Shown: positions 1-6,919 of the stretch, piece by piece
Layout: each line of letters starts with the position of its first letter
Numbering within the stretch: the stretch's first letter is position 1
DNA from: CAWUJT01 sp963922715
GTDB taxonomy: Bacteria > Pseudomonadota > Alphaproteobacteria > Rhodobacterales > Rhodobacteraceae
Reading direction: 5' to 3'
DNA length: 9,435 nt
Assembly (NCBI GenBank): GCA_963922715.1
Contig: CAWUJT010000089.1
Location: forward strand, 1-9,435
Notes under the pieces: generated by a model
Told to the model about the DNA's origin: nothing
The model's input: the letters and a program-made list of their open reading frames with translations, nothing else
The model's database searches: none
Translations under genes and position numbers: made by a program

Positions 1-1
1 A

Positions 2-1021
2 GCAGTGGAATATGATCCGAGCGTTTTTCAACCCAGCGGTACGGTTATTTCGGCGGAAAAGTCTGTTGACTACGTGCAGTCTGTTCCCGTTTACTCTGAG
101 TTTTTGGACCTGCCGCTGATAAACGGGTCGGAGAGTGTGTATAGTCCTTATGTTGCGTTAACCGCACGCCCTTGGCCCAGTGAAGTGGCTGTTTACAGTG
201 CCCGGCAAGATCGCGATTATCAACTAAAAGTCTTGACGCGAAATGCTTCGACACTCGGTCAAACGCGGACACCTCTCAACTATGCACGACATGGAATATG
301 GGACAGAGGGCCAGGCGTAGACGTGGCACTGGTTCGCGGGGCACTGTCAAGCGTTGAGCCGGAACAAATCCTCAATGGCGCGAATGCTGCTGCGATAAGA
401 GGACCAGAAGGGGGCGATTGGGAGATTGTTCAATTTGCCACGGCAGAGCTTATTGCGCCGCTCACGTATCGATTGACGGATCTGTTGCGGGGGCAAAGAG
501 GCACAGACTGGCTGATCCCTGCCAGTTGGCCGGCCGGTTCGATTGTTGTGCTTTTGGACGATACTGTAAACCAAATCGAGCGCACGGCCGATGAGATGAA
601 CCTGCCTTTCCACTACCGCATTGGTCCGTCAAACCTAACCTATGACAATACGATTTACACCCACCAAATCGAGATACATTCCCCTGTGGGGGCAAGACCC
701 TATCGCCCGGCACATCTCCAAGTAAAACGCGATGAAGGGAATAATCTGACGGCAACTTGGATCCGACGCACACGTGTCGGCGGCGAAGGTGGATGGGATA
801 CTATTGACGTACCTCTTTCCGAAAATACCGAAGGCTATGCCTGGTATCTCAAGGATGACAGCGGACACGTTCTTGAAGGCAATGTGAACACAACAAGTCT
901 AAACCTATCAAACGCAGAGATCACAAACGCTAATCTCAGCGGTACTCTTACGCTTTCAGTTGCTCAAATCTCTGAGATCTATGGTCCAGGGGCTTGGGCC
1001 GGGGCGCAAATAGCATTTTAG
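2..1021 (+). CDS. Gene transfer agent baseplate megatron protein (g15-like), C-terminal part
   Basis: Only the last ~339 codons are present. The frame is open to the left edge, so the GTG at position 5 is probably an internal Val codon and not a start. In Rhodobacter-type GTAs this very large tail-tip protein (usually well over 1000 residues) forms the baseplate hub, with a TIM-barrel region and phage-tail domains before a C-terminal fibre-binding region. Seen here, numbering from that GTG: LLRGQRGTDW at 160-169, WPAGSIVVLLDD at 175-186, ATWIRRTRVGG at 250-260, and a terminal VAQISEIYGPG at 319-329. These match my recollection of the conserved C-terminus of the Rhodobacter capsulatus GTA g15 product. 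g15 is normally the last gene of the main structural cluster, so the rest of the GTA should lie to the left. Residues 293-312 are unusually rich in Asn, Ser and Thr. A related prophage tail protein is the alternative. Confidence 0.88.
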   Translation, partial: AVEYDPSVFQPSGTVISAEKSVDYVQSVPVYSEFLDLPLINGSESVYSPYVALTARPWPSEVAVYSARQDRDYQLKVLTRNASTLGQTRTPLNYARHGIWDRGPGVDVALVRGALSSVEPEQILNGANAAAIRGPEGGDWEIVQFATAELIAPLTYRLTDLLRGQRGTDWLIPASWPAGSIVVLLDDTVNQIERTADEMNLPFHYRIGPSNLTYDNTIYTHQIEIHSPVGARPYRPAHLQVKRDEGNNLTATWIRRTRVGGEGGWDTIDVPLSENTEGYAWYLKDDSGHVLEGNVNTTSLNLSNAEITNANLSGTLTLSVAQISEIYGPGAWAGAQIAF

Positions 1022-1029
1022 AGTGTGTT

Positions 1030-1073
1030 GAGGCAATATGGCTCTTGCCCTGTTCGAAGGAGCGCGTATCTAA
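1030..1073 (+). other. Possible 11-codon leader ORF with its own SD-like sequence, upstream of ctaA
   Basis: An SD-like GAGG at 1030-1033 is followed after four bases by ATG at 1038. The frame is 11 codons long (MALALFEGARI) and ends in TAA at 1071-1073, 21 bases before the ctaA start. Nothing marks it as a real peptide gene: the composition is ordinary and chance could produce it. It is recorded because it fills most of the 73-base gap between the GTA gene and ctaA. Confidence 0.15.
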
Positions 1074-1094
1074 GATAAAAACCTTAGGACTGAT

Positions 1095-2228
1095 ATGGCA
1101 AAGCGTTCAATATTCACAGACGTCGAAGAGACTGAGAAACCAAAGCCGCAAACAGGATTGATTGATCAAGCGGCCCGCTTTGGAGATCGCTTTGCAGTTC
1201 GCGTTTGGTTGGGTGGTTTGTTTGCCCTTGTGGTGATTATGATTGCTGTGGGCGGGCTTACACGATTGACAGACTCGGGTCTTTCGATCACAGAATGGCG
1301 TCCTATAATGGGCGCTCTACCCCCTTTGACTGCGGACGACTGGCAAAGCGAATTTGAACTCTACAAACAAATTCCCGAATATCAGCTTCAAAACCAAGGT
1401 ATGAGTCTTGAGGCATTTAAAGTCATTTATTGGTGGGAATGGGGCCACCGTCAGCTTGGGCGCCTGATCGGACTGGTCTGGGCCTTAGGATTTGCGTGGC
1501 TGGCACTCACCCGCCGCATCCCAGCTGGATGGACAGGCCGTCTTTTCCTGCTTGGCGTCTTGGGGGGGCTCCAAGGCGCAATCGGCTGGTGGATGGTGTC
1601 TTCTGGCTTGACAGGTGATCGTCTTGATGTCGCCTCTTACCGGCTTGCTGTCCATCTTGGACTTGCTTTTCTTATTCTCGGGCTGATTGCTTGGTTTATG
1701 ATGGCATTGTTACGGTCGGATGCGGAATTGATCACGGCGCGGCGGGGTACGGATATAAACCTCAAACGCCTTTCTATCGGGGTGCTCATCGTCTTGAGTG
1801 CTCAAATCCTAACTGGGGCCCTTGTGGCCGGGATTGATGCGGGCCGATCTTACACAGATTGGCCGTTGATGTCTGGCCAGTTTCTCCCCCCCGATCCTTT
1901 TTACATTGAACCGGTCTTACGCAATTTCTTTGAAAATGCCGGACTGGTGCAATTCATCCATCGCATGCTTGGATACACCGTTCTTGTCTTTGCGATTTAT
2001 ATTTGGCTCCAGCGCAAAAAATCTGGCAATGCCGCGACAAGACACGCAGTTCACGCTTTTATGGCTATGATCCTCATTCAAGTGGCTCTTGGCATTGTGA
2101 CGCTGATTTATGCAGCGCCTTGGTCTCTGGCGATACTTCATCAATTTGGCGCTGTTGTTCTGGTTGTCCTTTGTCTACGGATATTGCACCTTTCTATCTA
2201 CCCAATGCGTCAGAGGGTTAGCGCATGA
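1095..2228 (+). CDS. ctaA: Heme A synthase, COX15/CtaA family
   Basis: This inner-membrane enzyme converts heme O to heme A by oxidising the C8 methyl group, for aa3-type cytochrome c oxidase. The 377-residue length fits the proteobacterial/mitochondrial Cox15 type. By eye there are about eight membrane helices, near residues 36-54, 124-139, 147-170, 184-205, 224-245, 285-304, 317-338 and 346-365. The four heme-ligand histidines expected for the family sit in typical settings: H118 (WEWGHRQLGR), H187 (YRLAVHLG), H289 (FIHRMLGY) and H349 (ILHQFG). The signature GGLTRLTDSGLSITEW is at 53-68. I see no disulfide-type Cys pair in the loops, unlike Bacillus CtaA. An AGGA at 1086-1089, five bases before ATG, supports the start. 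The stop overlaps the start of the next gene as ATGA. No other oxidase assembly gene is in view. Confidence 0.97.
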   Translation: MAKRSIFTDVEETEKPKPQTGLIDQAARFGDRFAVRVWLGGLFALVVIMIAVGGLTRLTDSGLSITEWRPIMGALPPLTADDWQSEFELYKQIPEYQLQNQGMSLEAFKVIYWWEWGHRQLGRLIGLVWALGFAWLALTRRIPAGWTGRLFLLGVLGGLQGAIGWWMVSSGLTGDRLDVASYRLAVHLGLAFLILGLIAWFMMALLRSDAELITARRGTDINLKRLSIGVLIVLSAQILTGALVAGIDAGRSYTDWPLMSGQFLPPDPFYIEPVLRNFFENAGLVQFIHRMLGYTVLVFAIYIWLQRKKSGNAATRHAVHAFMAMILIQVALGIVTLIYAAPWSLAILHQFGAVVLVVLCLRILHLSIYPMRQRVSA

Positions 2229-3694
2229 CGGCTTATGATGATTTACTGCATTTCACACGCAAAACAGGCGCGCTTGAGCAAATTCATGGACGTTTGGGGT
2301 GGGACCAGGAGACCATGATGCCCAAAGGGGCCGCCGCACAGCGCGCCGAGGAATCAGCCGCTTTGGAAGAAGTTCTGCACGCGCGGCGGATTGATCCAAG
2401 AGTGGGCGAATGGCTTGAGGCCGCAAAGCCCTATGATGCGCAAAGCACCTCAATCCTGAGGCTAATTGCAAAAAGCTATCATCGAAATCTTCAGATCCCC
2501 ACGGCGCTTGCAACTGAGCTTGCGCGTGTAAAATCTCTGGCACAAGGGGAGTGGGCGCAGGCGCGGGCCAATGAAGACGTGGCCGCTTTTCTACCGCGTT
2601 TGCGCGAAATTGTGACCCTCCGACGTGAAGAGGCACACGTGCTTGCAGGGGATGGCAATCTTTATGATGCGTTGCTTGAGGATTATGAGCCAGACGCCAA
2701 AAGTAGTGAGATCAAAACGATCTTCGATGACATGCGGCCAGAGTTGGTTGCGCTACGTGAAGCCTTGTTGGACGCATCCCCCGCGCCCAGACTGTCCGGG
2801 CATTTTCCAAAAGACAAACAACTTGCCCTGTCGGATGAGATCGCGCGGGCTTTTGGTTATGACTTTAACCATGGCCGTATCGATCAGGCGGTGCATCCGT
2901 TTAGTTCTGGGTCCGGGCATGATGTGCGCATCACCACCCGTGTCGATGAACAGGAGCCCTTGGGGTGCATTTACTCCACGGTGCACGAGGTTGGTCATGC
3001 CACCTATGAACAAAATATTGCAGCAGATTATCTGTTCACCCCTTTGGGTCGTGGCACCTCTATGGGCGTTCATGAAAGCCAAAGCCGTCTCTATGAAAAT
3101 CAGCTGGGCCGGTCAGAAGCGTTTTGTGATTGGCTTTATGGGCGCATGCGCGATGTCTTTGGGGATATGGGTGTCTCGAAGGCCCGCGATTTCTATCGTG
3201 CTATAAATCGCGTCAGTTCAGACTACATTCGGACCGAGGCCGATGAAGTGCACTATAACCTACACGTGATGTTGCGGTTCGATCTGGAACGGCAGCTGAT
3301 TGATGGTACGCTCGAGGTCACAGACCTGGAAGAAGCTTGGAATACGCGCTTTCTGAGCGATTTTGGACTTGTGGTGGATAAACCGTCAAACGGTGTATTG
3401 CAGGATGTGCACTGGGCCGTTGGCCTTTTCGGCTATTTCCCCACTTATTCCTTGGGCAACATCTATGCAGGATGTTTGTATGAGGCCATGACATCTGCAG
3501 TGCCCAACTTAGAAAACAGCCTAAGCCAAGGTGAGGCCAGGCCCGCGACAGAGTGGTTGCGTGACAACCTTCAAAAGTTCGGAAGTCTCCGTCCGCCACG
3601 CGAGACAATCCAAGAAGCCACAGGTCAAACCCCGTCTTCCAAGCCTCTGATGGCCTATTTGAAAATGAAATTTAGAGACCTCTATGATCTTTAA
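2225..3694 (+). CDS. M32 family metallocarboxypeptidase (carboxypeptidase Taq type)
   Basis: A cytoplasmic zinc carboxypeptidase that trims C-terminal residues with broad specificity, probably in peptide turnover. Its 489 residues match the usual ~500 of the family, and no signal peptide is visible. M32 signatures appear in order: HPF at 224-226, DVRITT at 233-238, the zinc motif HEVGH at 254-258 (ligands H254 and H258, catalytic E255), HESQSR at 283-288 with E284 as the likely third ligand, IRTEADEVHY at 335-344, and GYFPTYSLGNIYAGCLYE at 403-420. The 26-residue gap from the second His to E284 agrees with the archaeal Pyrococcus enzyme as I recall it. ATG overlaps the ctaA stop (ATGA), and a GAGGG lies a normal distance upstream inside ctaA, so translation is probably coupled. 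No functional link to heme A synthesis is evident. The TAA overlaps the stop of the convergent activator gene. Confidence 0.97.
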   Translation: MTAYDDLLHFTRKTGALEQIHGRLGWDQETMMPKGAAAQRAEESAALEEVLHARRIDPRVGEWLEAAKPYDAQSTSILRLIAKSYHRNLQIPTALATELARVKSLAQGEWAQARANEDVAAFLPRLREIVTLRREEAHVLAGDGNLYDALLEDYEPDAKSSEIKTIFDDMRPELVALREALLDASPAPRLSGHFPKDKQLALSDEIARAFGYDFNHGRIDQAVHPFSSGSGHDVRITTRVDEQEPLGCIYSTVHEVGHATYEQNIAADYLFTPLGRGTSMGVHESQSRLYENQLGRSEAFCDWLYGRMRDVFGDMGVSKARDFYRAINRVSSDYIRTEADEVHYNLHVMLRFDLERQLIDGTLEVTDLEEAWNTRFLSDFGLVVDKPSNGVLQDVHWAVGLFGYFPTYSLGNIYAGCLYEAMTSAVPNLENSLSQGEARPATEWLRDNLQKFGSLRPPRETIQEATGQTPSSKPLMAYLKMKFRDLYDL

Positions 3695-5754
3695 TGTCCG
3701 CGTTTGCGCCGTTTCCGGCGTCTGTTTTCCTCAGAACTTGCGCCAAAACTGACATCCGGTAACAAGACAGCTTTCGTCAGTTCAGGAAACTGATCCTGTG
3801 CATGAGGGATCGCATTCGCCGCGACAAAATGATCCTGGAATTTCGGCGCTATGGCCGTCTCAATCTTCTCGATGTTTTTCACAAGCGTTTCGATGTGGCG
3901 GCGTGCGCCCTGGTTGCAAAGGGCGATGCGCGCGCCATGACCGGCAGCATTGCCAGCGCTGGTCACTTTATCGAGCGGGGCGTCGGGGATCATCCCAAGG
4001 ATCATAGCATGTTTGGGGCTGATATGGGCACCAAAAGCCCCAGCCAACGTGATTTCATCAACGCGGTCTATCCCGAATTCATCCATCAACAACCTTGCCC
4101 CGGCATAAAGGGCAGACTTTGCCAGTTGAATGGCGCGAATGTCGCCTTGCGTGACATCGATGATCTGTCCGCCTGCGGCGCTCCCGTCCCACAGACGATA
4201 GGAAAACGTGCGCCCATCTGCAACAGAGCGCGCGCTGCCGGTTTGTGCCGCACTGCCAATAAGCCCTGTGGCATCCAGCACACCAGCAAGACGCATCTCG
4301 GCGATGACCTCGATGATGCCAGAGCCACAGATGCCGGTCACACCGGTGGGCCCCAAAGCCTCTGTAAACTCTGGGACATCTGACCAAAGATCGCACCCAA
4401 TGACCCGGAACCGCGGTTCTTTGGTGATCGGATCGATCTCGACACGCTCAATAGCACCAGGTGCTGCGCGCTGGCCTGATGAGATTTGCGCGCCTTCAAA
4501 GGCTGGTCCTGTTGGCGAAGAACAGGCCAGCAATTTGCTCTCATTCCCCAAAAGAATTTCAGCATTTGTGCCGATATCAACAATCAGCCTGATGGGGGTT
4601 GATTTATCTGGTGCCTCTGCCAGTGCCACCGCGGCAGCATCCGCCCCGACATGCCCCGCAATACAAGGCAGGACATAGCTGCGCGCATTTGCATTCAGGG
4701 CTGACAGTCCTAGCTCTGTTGCATTAAGGTTGAGGCTGGATGAGGTTGCAAGCGCGAAGGGGGATTGTCCCAGCTCGACCGGATCAATGCCCAACAAAAG
4801 ATGATGCATCACCGGATTGCAGACGAAAACGGTTTCCAGAATCTGCTCTGGTGCCACTTTGGCATCCTCCGCCATCTGACCAAACAGTTGGTTGATCCCT
4901 GCGCGCACAGTTTGCGTCATATCGGCGGCACCATCGATGTTCATCATGGCATAGGACACCCGGCTCATCAGGTCTTCGCCAAAGCGGATTTGCGGGTTCA
5001 TCACCCCAGAGGACAGCGTCACTGATCCATCCGCAAGGTTCACAAGGTGCGCTGCAATCGTGGTCGAGCCCAAATCAACCGCAAACCCATAAAATGGCCC
5101 TTCGAAATACCCCGGCCACAGATCAAGCAGTCGCGGCGCTTGATCCATGACGTGATGTACCGCGACCGTCACGGTCCAATCCCCTTTGCGCAGGACCGTT
5201 TGCAGTCGCGCAAGACTTGCCAGCGGTGCGGTCAGTCCCGTGACCCCCCATTGTTCAGACAGTGCCAGACACAAGCGTTCAAAATCACCCAGAGGTGCAT
5301 CCATATCTGGTTCCGCCACATCGACAAGATATGTCCGGGTGACAGGGTCCATGGTGATCGGCCGGTCAGAGGCCGCTTTGCGCACCACCTGTTTGTGCAC
5401 CTGACTTTCAGGGGGCACATCAATGATCACATCACCTTGTATTTTGGCCTGACAGCCCAGCCGCCGCCCTTGGGCGAGCCCGCGCAGAGTGTGGTATCGG
5501 TCTTCAACCTCGTTCCAATCAGACAGCGCTGTCTTTTGGATTGTGAGGCCGTGCTTGGGGAAATCTCCAAAGGCCGGAACGATTTGACATTTTGAGCAAA
5601 TCCCCCGCCCGCCACACACAGAGTCGAGGTCAACCCCAAGCGCACGTGCCGCATCCAAAACGGGTGTTCCCATTGGAAAATGCCCCCGCTTTCCCGAAGG
5701 CATGAAGATGACAAGCGGGTCCTGAGGTGTCTTTTCAGACAGGGTTTGAAACAT
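3691..5754 (-). CDS. Corrinoid-activating ASKHA protein with N-terminal 2Fe-2S ferredoxin domain (RACo/RamA-like, DUF4445 type)
   Basis: Such proteins reduce inactive Co(II) corrinoid back to Co(I) by ATP-dependent electron transfer, acting on corrinoid methyl carriers. The 687-residue chain has a ferredoxin domain at about 13-115 with cluster cysteines C47, C53, C56 (C-x5-C-x2-C) and C101. A linker of ~100 residues follows, then an actin/Hsp70-like ATPase region: AVDLGSTTIAAHLV at 225-238, NPQIRFGEDLMSRV at 253-266, DIGTNAEI at 393-400, SPTGPAFEGAQIS at 413-425, GICGSGIIEVIAEM at 474-487, and AGAFGAHIS at 571-579. This is the RACo arrangement. It ends in an Arg/Lys-rich tail (RRRKRRKR, 678-685). 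It lies 90 bases downstream of the methyl-THF:corrinoid methyltransferase gene on the same strand, which supports a role in keeping that system's corrinoid active. The SD is weak (GGA a few bases before ATG). Which corrinoid protein it serves cannot be seen here. Confidence 0.94.
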   Translation of the reverse strand: MFQTLSEKTPQDPLVIFMPSGKRGHFPMGTPVLDAARALGVDLDSVCGGRGICSKCQIVPAFGDFPKHGLTIQKTALSDWNEVEDRYHTLRGLAQGRRLGCQAKIQGDVIIDVPPESQVHKQVVRKAASDRPITMDPVTRTYLVDVAEPDMDAPLGDFERLCLALSEQWGVTGLTAPLASLARLQTVLRKGDWTVTVAVHHVMDQAPRLLDLWPGYFEGPFYGFAVDLGSTTIAAHLVNLADGSVTLSSGVMNPQIRFGEDLMSRVSYAMMNIDGAADMTQTVRAGINQLFGQMAEDAKVAPEQILETVFVCNPVMHHLLLGIDPVELGQSPFALATSSSLNLNATELGLSALNANARSYVLPCIAGHVGADAAAVALAEAPDKSTPIRLIVDIGTNAEILLGNESKLLACSSPTGPAFEGAQISSGQRAAPGAIERVEIDPITKEPRFRVIGCDLWSDVPEFTEALGPTGVTGICGSGIIEVIAEMRLAGVLDATGLIGSAAQTGSARSVADGRTFSYRLWDGSAAGGQIIDVTQGDIRAIQLAKSALYAGARLLMDEFGIDRVDEITLAGAFGAHISPKHAMILGMIPDAPLDKVTSAGNAAGHGARIALCNQGARRHIETLVKNIEKIETAIAPKFQDHFVAANAIPHAQDQFPELTKAVLLPDVSFGASSEENRRRKRRKRGH
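3707..3720. repeat. GC hairpin at the convergent gene ends; possible weak terminator for the M32 gene
   Basis: CGCCG and CGGCG arms (3707-3711 and 3716-3720) enclose a 4-base loop, 12 bases past the M32 stop. On the plus strand TCTGTTTT follows, so it could act as a weak intrinsic terminator for ctaA-M32. On the minus strand the loop reads GAAA (GNRA type). It lies inside the coding sequence of the activator's Arg-rich tail, so the arms may simply reflect repeated Arg codons. Confidence 0.3.
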
Positions 5755-5815
5755 ATTTTATCCGTCTATGAAATCAAAAAAGGGTGTTTCACTTATGCAA
5801 AATAGGAAGCTCAAA

Positions 5816-5840
5816 TTGTTTTTCATACTGTGAAAAATAA
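5816..5840. repeat. AT-rich inverted repeat between methyltransferase and activator genes
   Basis: Arms TTTTTCA (5819-5825) and TGAAAAA (5831-5837) are perfect complements around a 5-base centre. Adding one G-T position and two more pairs extends the symmetry to 5816-5840. It starts four bases beyond the methyltransferase stop, in the 90-base gap before the activator gene. It could be an operator for a separate activator promoter or an mRNA hairpin. No convincing -35/-10 pair was found beside it, and it lacks the GC stem of an intrinsic terminator. Confidence 0.45.
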
Positions 5841-5844
5841 ATAC

Positions 5845-6903
5845 TTAAGGCCGTCGCCGCCGTCCTCGGCGCCCGCTCTGTGCTGAAACAGGTTTATTGA
5901 ACCCAATCCAAGCCGCGCCCCCGTCATCTTTATTCATCAAAAAATTGGCGGCCCGGATCGCCTCCATCTCTTTGCCAGGGCGCGCTTGTGTGGACCCCAG
6001 GCCAAAGAGGCTCACAAATGTCTCATCATCCATGGTCTCGGGAAGACCCACGCCGGCGGCCAGAACCTCTGCCTTTTTTTCAGCGATCTTTTTCGGCCCG
6101 ATGGGCAAAGCAATTGGGTTCATAATCGCACTGGTCATGCCCGCACCATAGGCCATCGGTAAAAAGGCGTTGTTGATCCCGTGGCGGTTGGGAAGCCCAA
6201 AGGAAATGTTGGACGCCCCACAGGTCGTGTTCACCCCCAACTCGTCGCGCAGACGGCGGACAAGCGTGAACACTTGCAGTCCCGCTGTGGCCATCGCACC
6301 GATGGGCATCACCAGAGGATCCACTACAATATCGTGGGCGGGAATGCCAAAATCCGCAGCCCGGTCCACGATCTTTTTGGCCACTGCAAAGCGCACATCA
6401 GGGTCTTCCGAGATGCCAGTGTCGTCATTGGAAATGGCCACCACGGGCACGTTGTATTTTTTGACCAAAGGCAACACCAATTCCAGGCGCTCCTCCTCCC
6501 CGGTGACGGAATTGAGCAAGGGTCGCCCTTTGGCCACGGCCAACCCATTTTCAAGCGCCCCAGGCACGGAACTGTCGATACATAGCGGGCAATCTGTTAC
6601 CTCTTGCACCGCTTCAATCAGCTGCCGCATCAGGGTGGGTTCCACAAAATTGTTGTCTGCGTACCGAGGGTCTTGGGCCATTTTGTTCGAAAAGACAGCG
6701 CCCGAATTGATGTCGAGAACCGTGGCCCCTGCGGCCTCTTGCGCCCGGGCATCTGATTTCACGCGGGAGAAATCTCCGCGCTCCAGCTCTTGGTTAAGGA
6801 TTTTGCGGCCCGTAGGATTGATCCGCTCTCCAATCACACAAAAAGGCTCGTCAAAGCCGATTACAGTTGTTTTGGTTTGACTCTCGATCACAGTGCGCGC
6901 CAT
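5845..6903 (-). CDS. Methyltetrahydrofolate:cobalamin (corrinoid) methyltransferase, pterin-binding family
   Basis: It transfers the methyl group between 5-methyl-THF and the cobalt of a corrinoid protein. The fold is the TIM-barrel pterin-binding domain, equivalent to the folate module of MetH or to acetogen MeTr. At 352 residues it is a single-domain enzyme with no homocysteine-binding or B12-binding module. Motifs: GERINPTGRK at 25-34, LDINSGA at 63-69, CIDSSVPGALENGL at 108-121, NSVTGEEERL at 131-140, DPLVMPIG at 195-202, and GASNISFGLPNR at 229-240, where the Asn is the expected pterin contact. The start is the ATG at 6901-6903: AAGGAA (plus 6912-6917) sits 8 bases upstream, and the only longer form needs a TTG at 6930 inside metF. 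The gene starts 16 bases after the metF stop, so one operon is likely. The chain ends in GRRGRRRRP. Corrinoid-dependent demethylation in the reverse direction is possible. Confidence 0.92.
   Translation of the reverse strand: MARTVIESQTKTTVIGFDEPFCVIGERINPTGRKILNQELERGDFSRVKSDARAQEAAGATVLDINSGAVFSNKMAQDPRYADNNFVEPTLMRQLIEAVQEVTDCPLCIDSSVPGALENGLAVAKGRPLLNSVTGEEERLELVLPLVKKYNVPVVAISNDDTGISEDPDVRFAVAKKIVDRAADFGIPAHDIVVDPLVMPIGAMATAGLQVFTLVRRLRDELGVNTTCGASNISFGLPNRHGINNAFLPMAYGAGMTSAIMNPIALPIGPKKIAEKKAEVLAAGVGLPETMDDETFVSLFGLGSTQARPGKEMEAIRAANFLMNKDDGGAAWIGFNKPVSAQSGRRGRRRRP
5858..5871. repeat. GC hairpin inside the 3' end of the methyltransferase gene
   Basis: CGCCG (5858-5862) and CGGCG (5867-5871) enclose a 4-base loop within the codons for the Arg-rich tail. 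The 5-bp stem is identical to that at the 3' end of the activator gene (3707-3720). In the gene's direction a T-rich stretch follows only after the stop, too far from the stem for a standard terminator. Repeated CGN arginine codons could explain it. Confidence 0.3.
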
Positions 6904-6911
6904 GCAGGCTG

Positions 6912-6917
6912 TTCCTT
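6912..6917 (-). promoter_or_regulatory. Ribosome-binding site that fixes the methyltransferase start
   Basis: On the minus strand this reads AAGGAA, 8 bases before the ATG at 6903-6901. It overlaps the codons a longer TTG-started form would use, and so argues for the 352-residue product over a 361-residue one. It lies just after the metF stop codon (6920-6922 on the plus strand). Confidence 0.75.
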
Positions 6918-6919
6918 TT

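Noticed and set aside
1022..1094. Intrinsic terminator after the GTA gene
   Set aside because: Only a weak GGCAA/TTGCC pairing with an 8-base loop is present, and no T run follows.
2625..3206. 193-codon plus-strand frame inside the M32 gene
   Set aside because: It overlaps the HEVGH-containing carboxypeptidase in another frame and shows no coherent protein features.
5755..5844. Sigma-70 promoter for the activator gene
   Set aside because: T-rich hexamers such as TATTTT occur, but none has a TTGACA-like partner at 16-18 bases, so I did not annotate one.
6170..6880. 236-codon plus-strand open frame
   Set aside because: It is entirely antisense to the methyltransferase gene, whose motifs are strong. 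The Ser/Thr/Arg-rich translation is what a GC-rich gene gives on its opposite strand.
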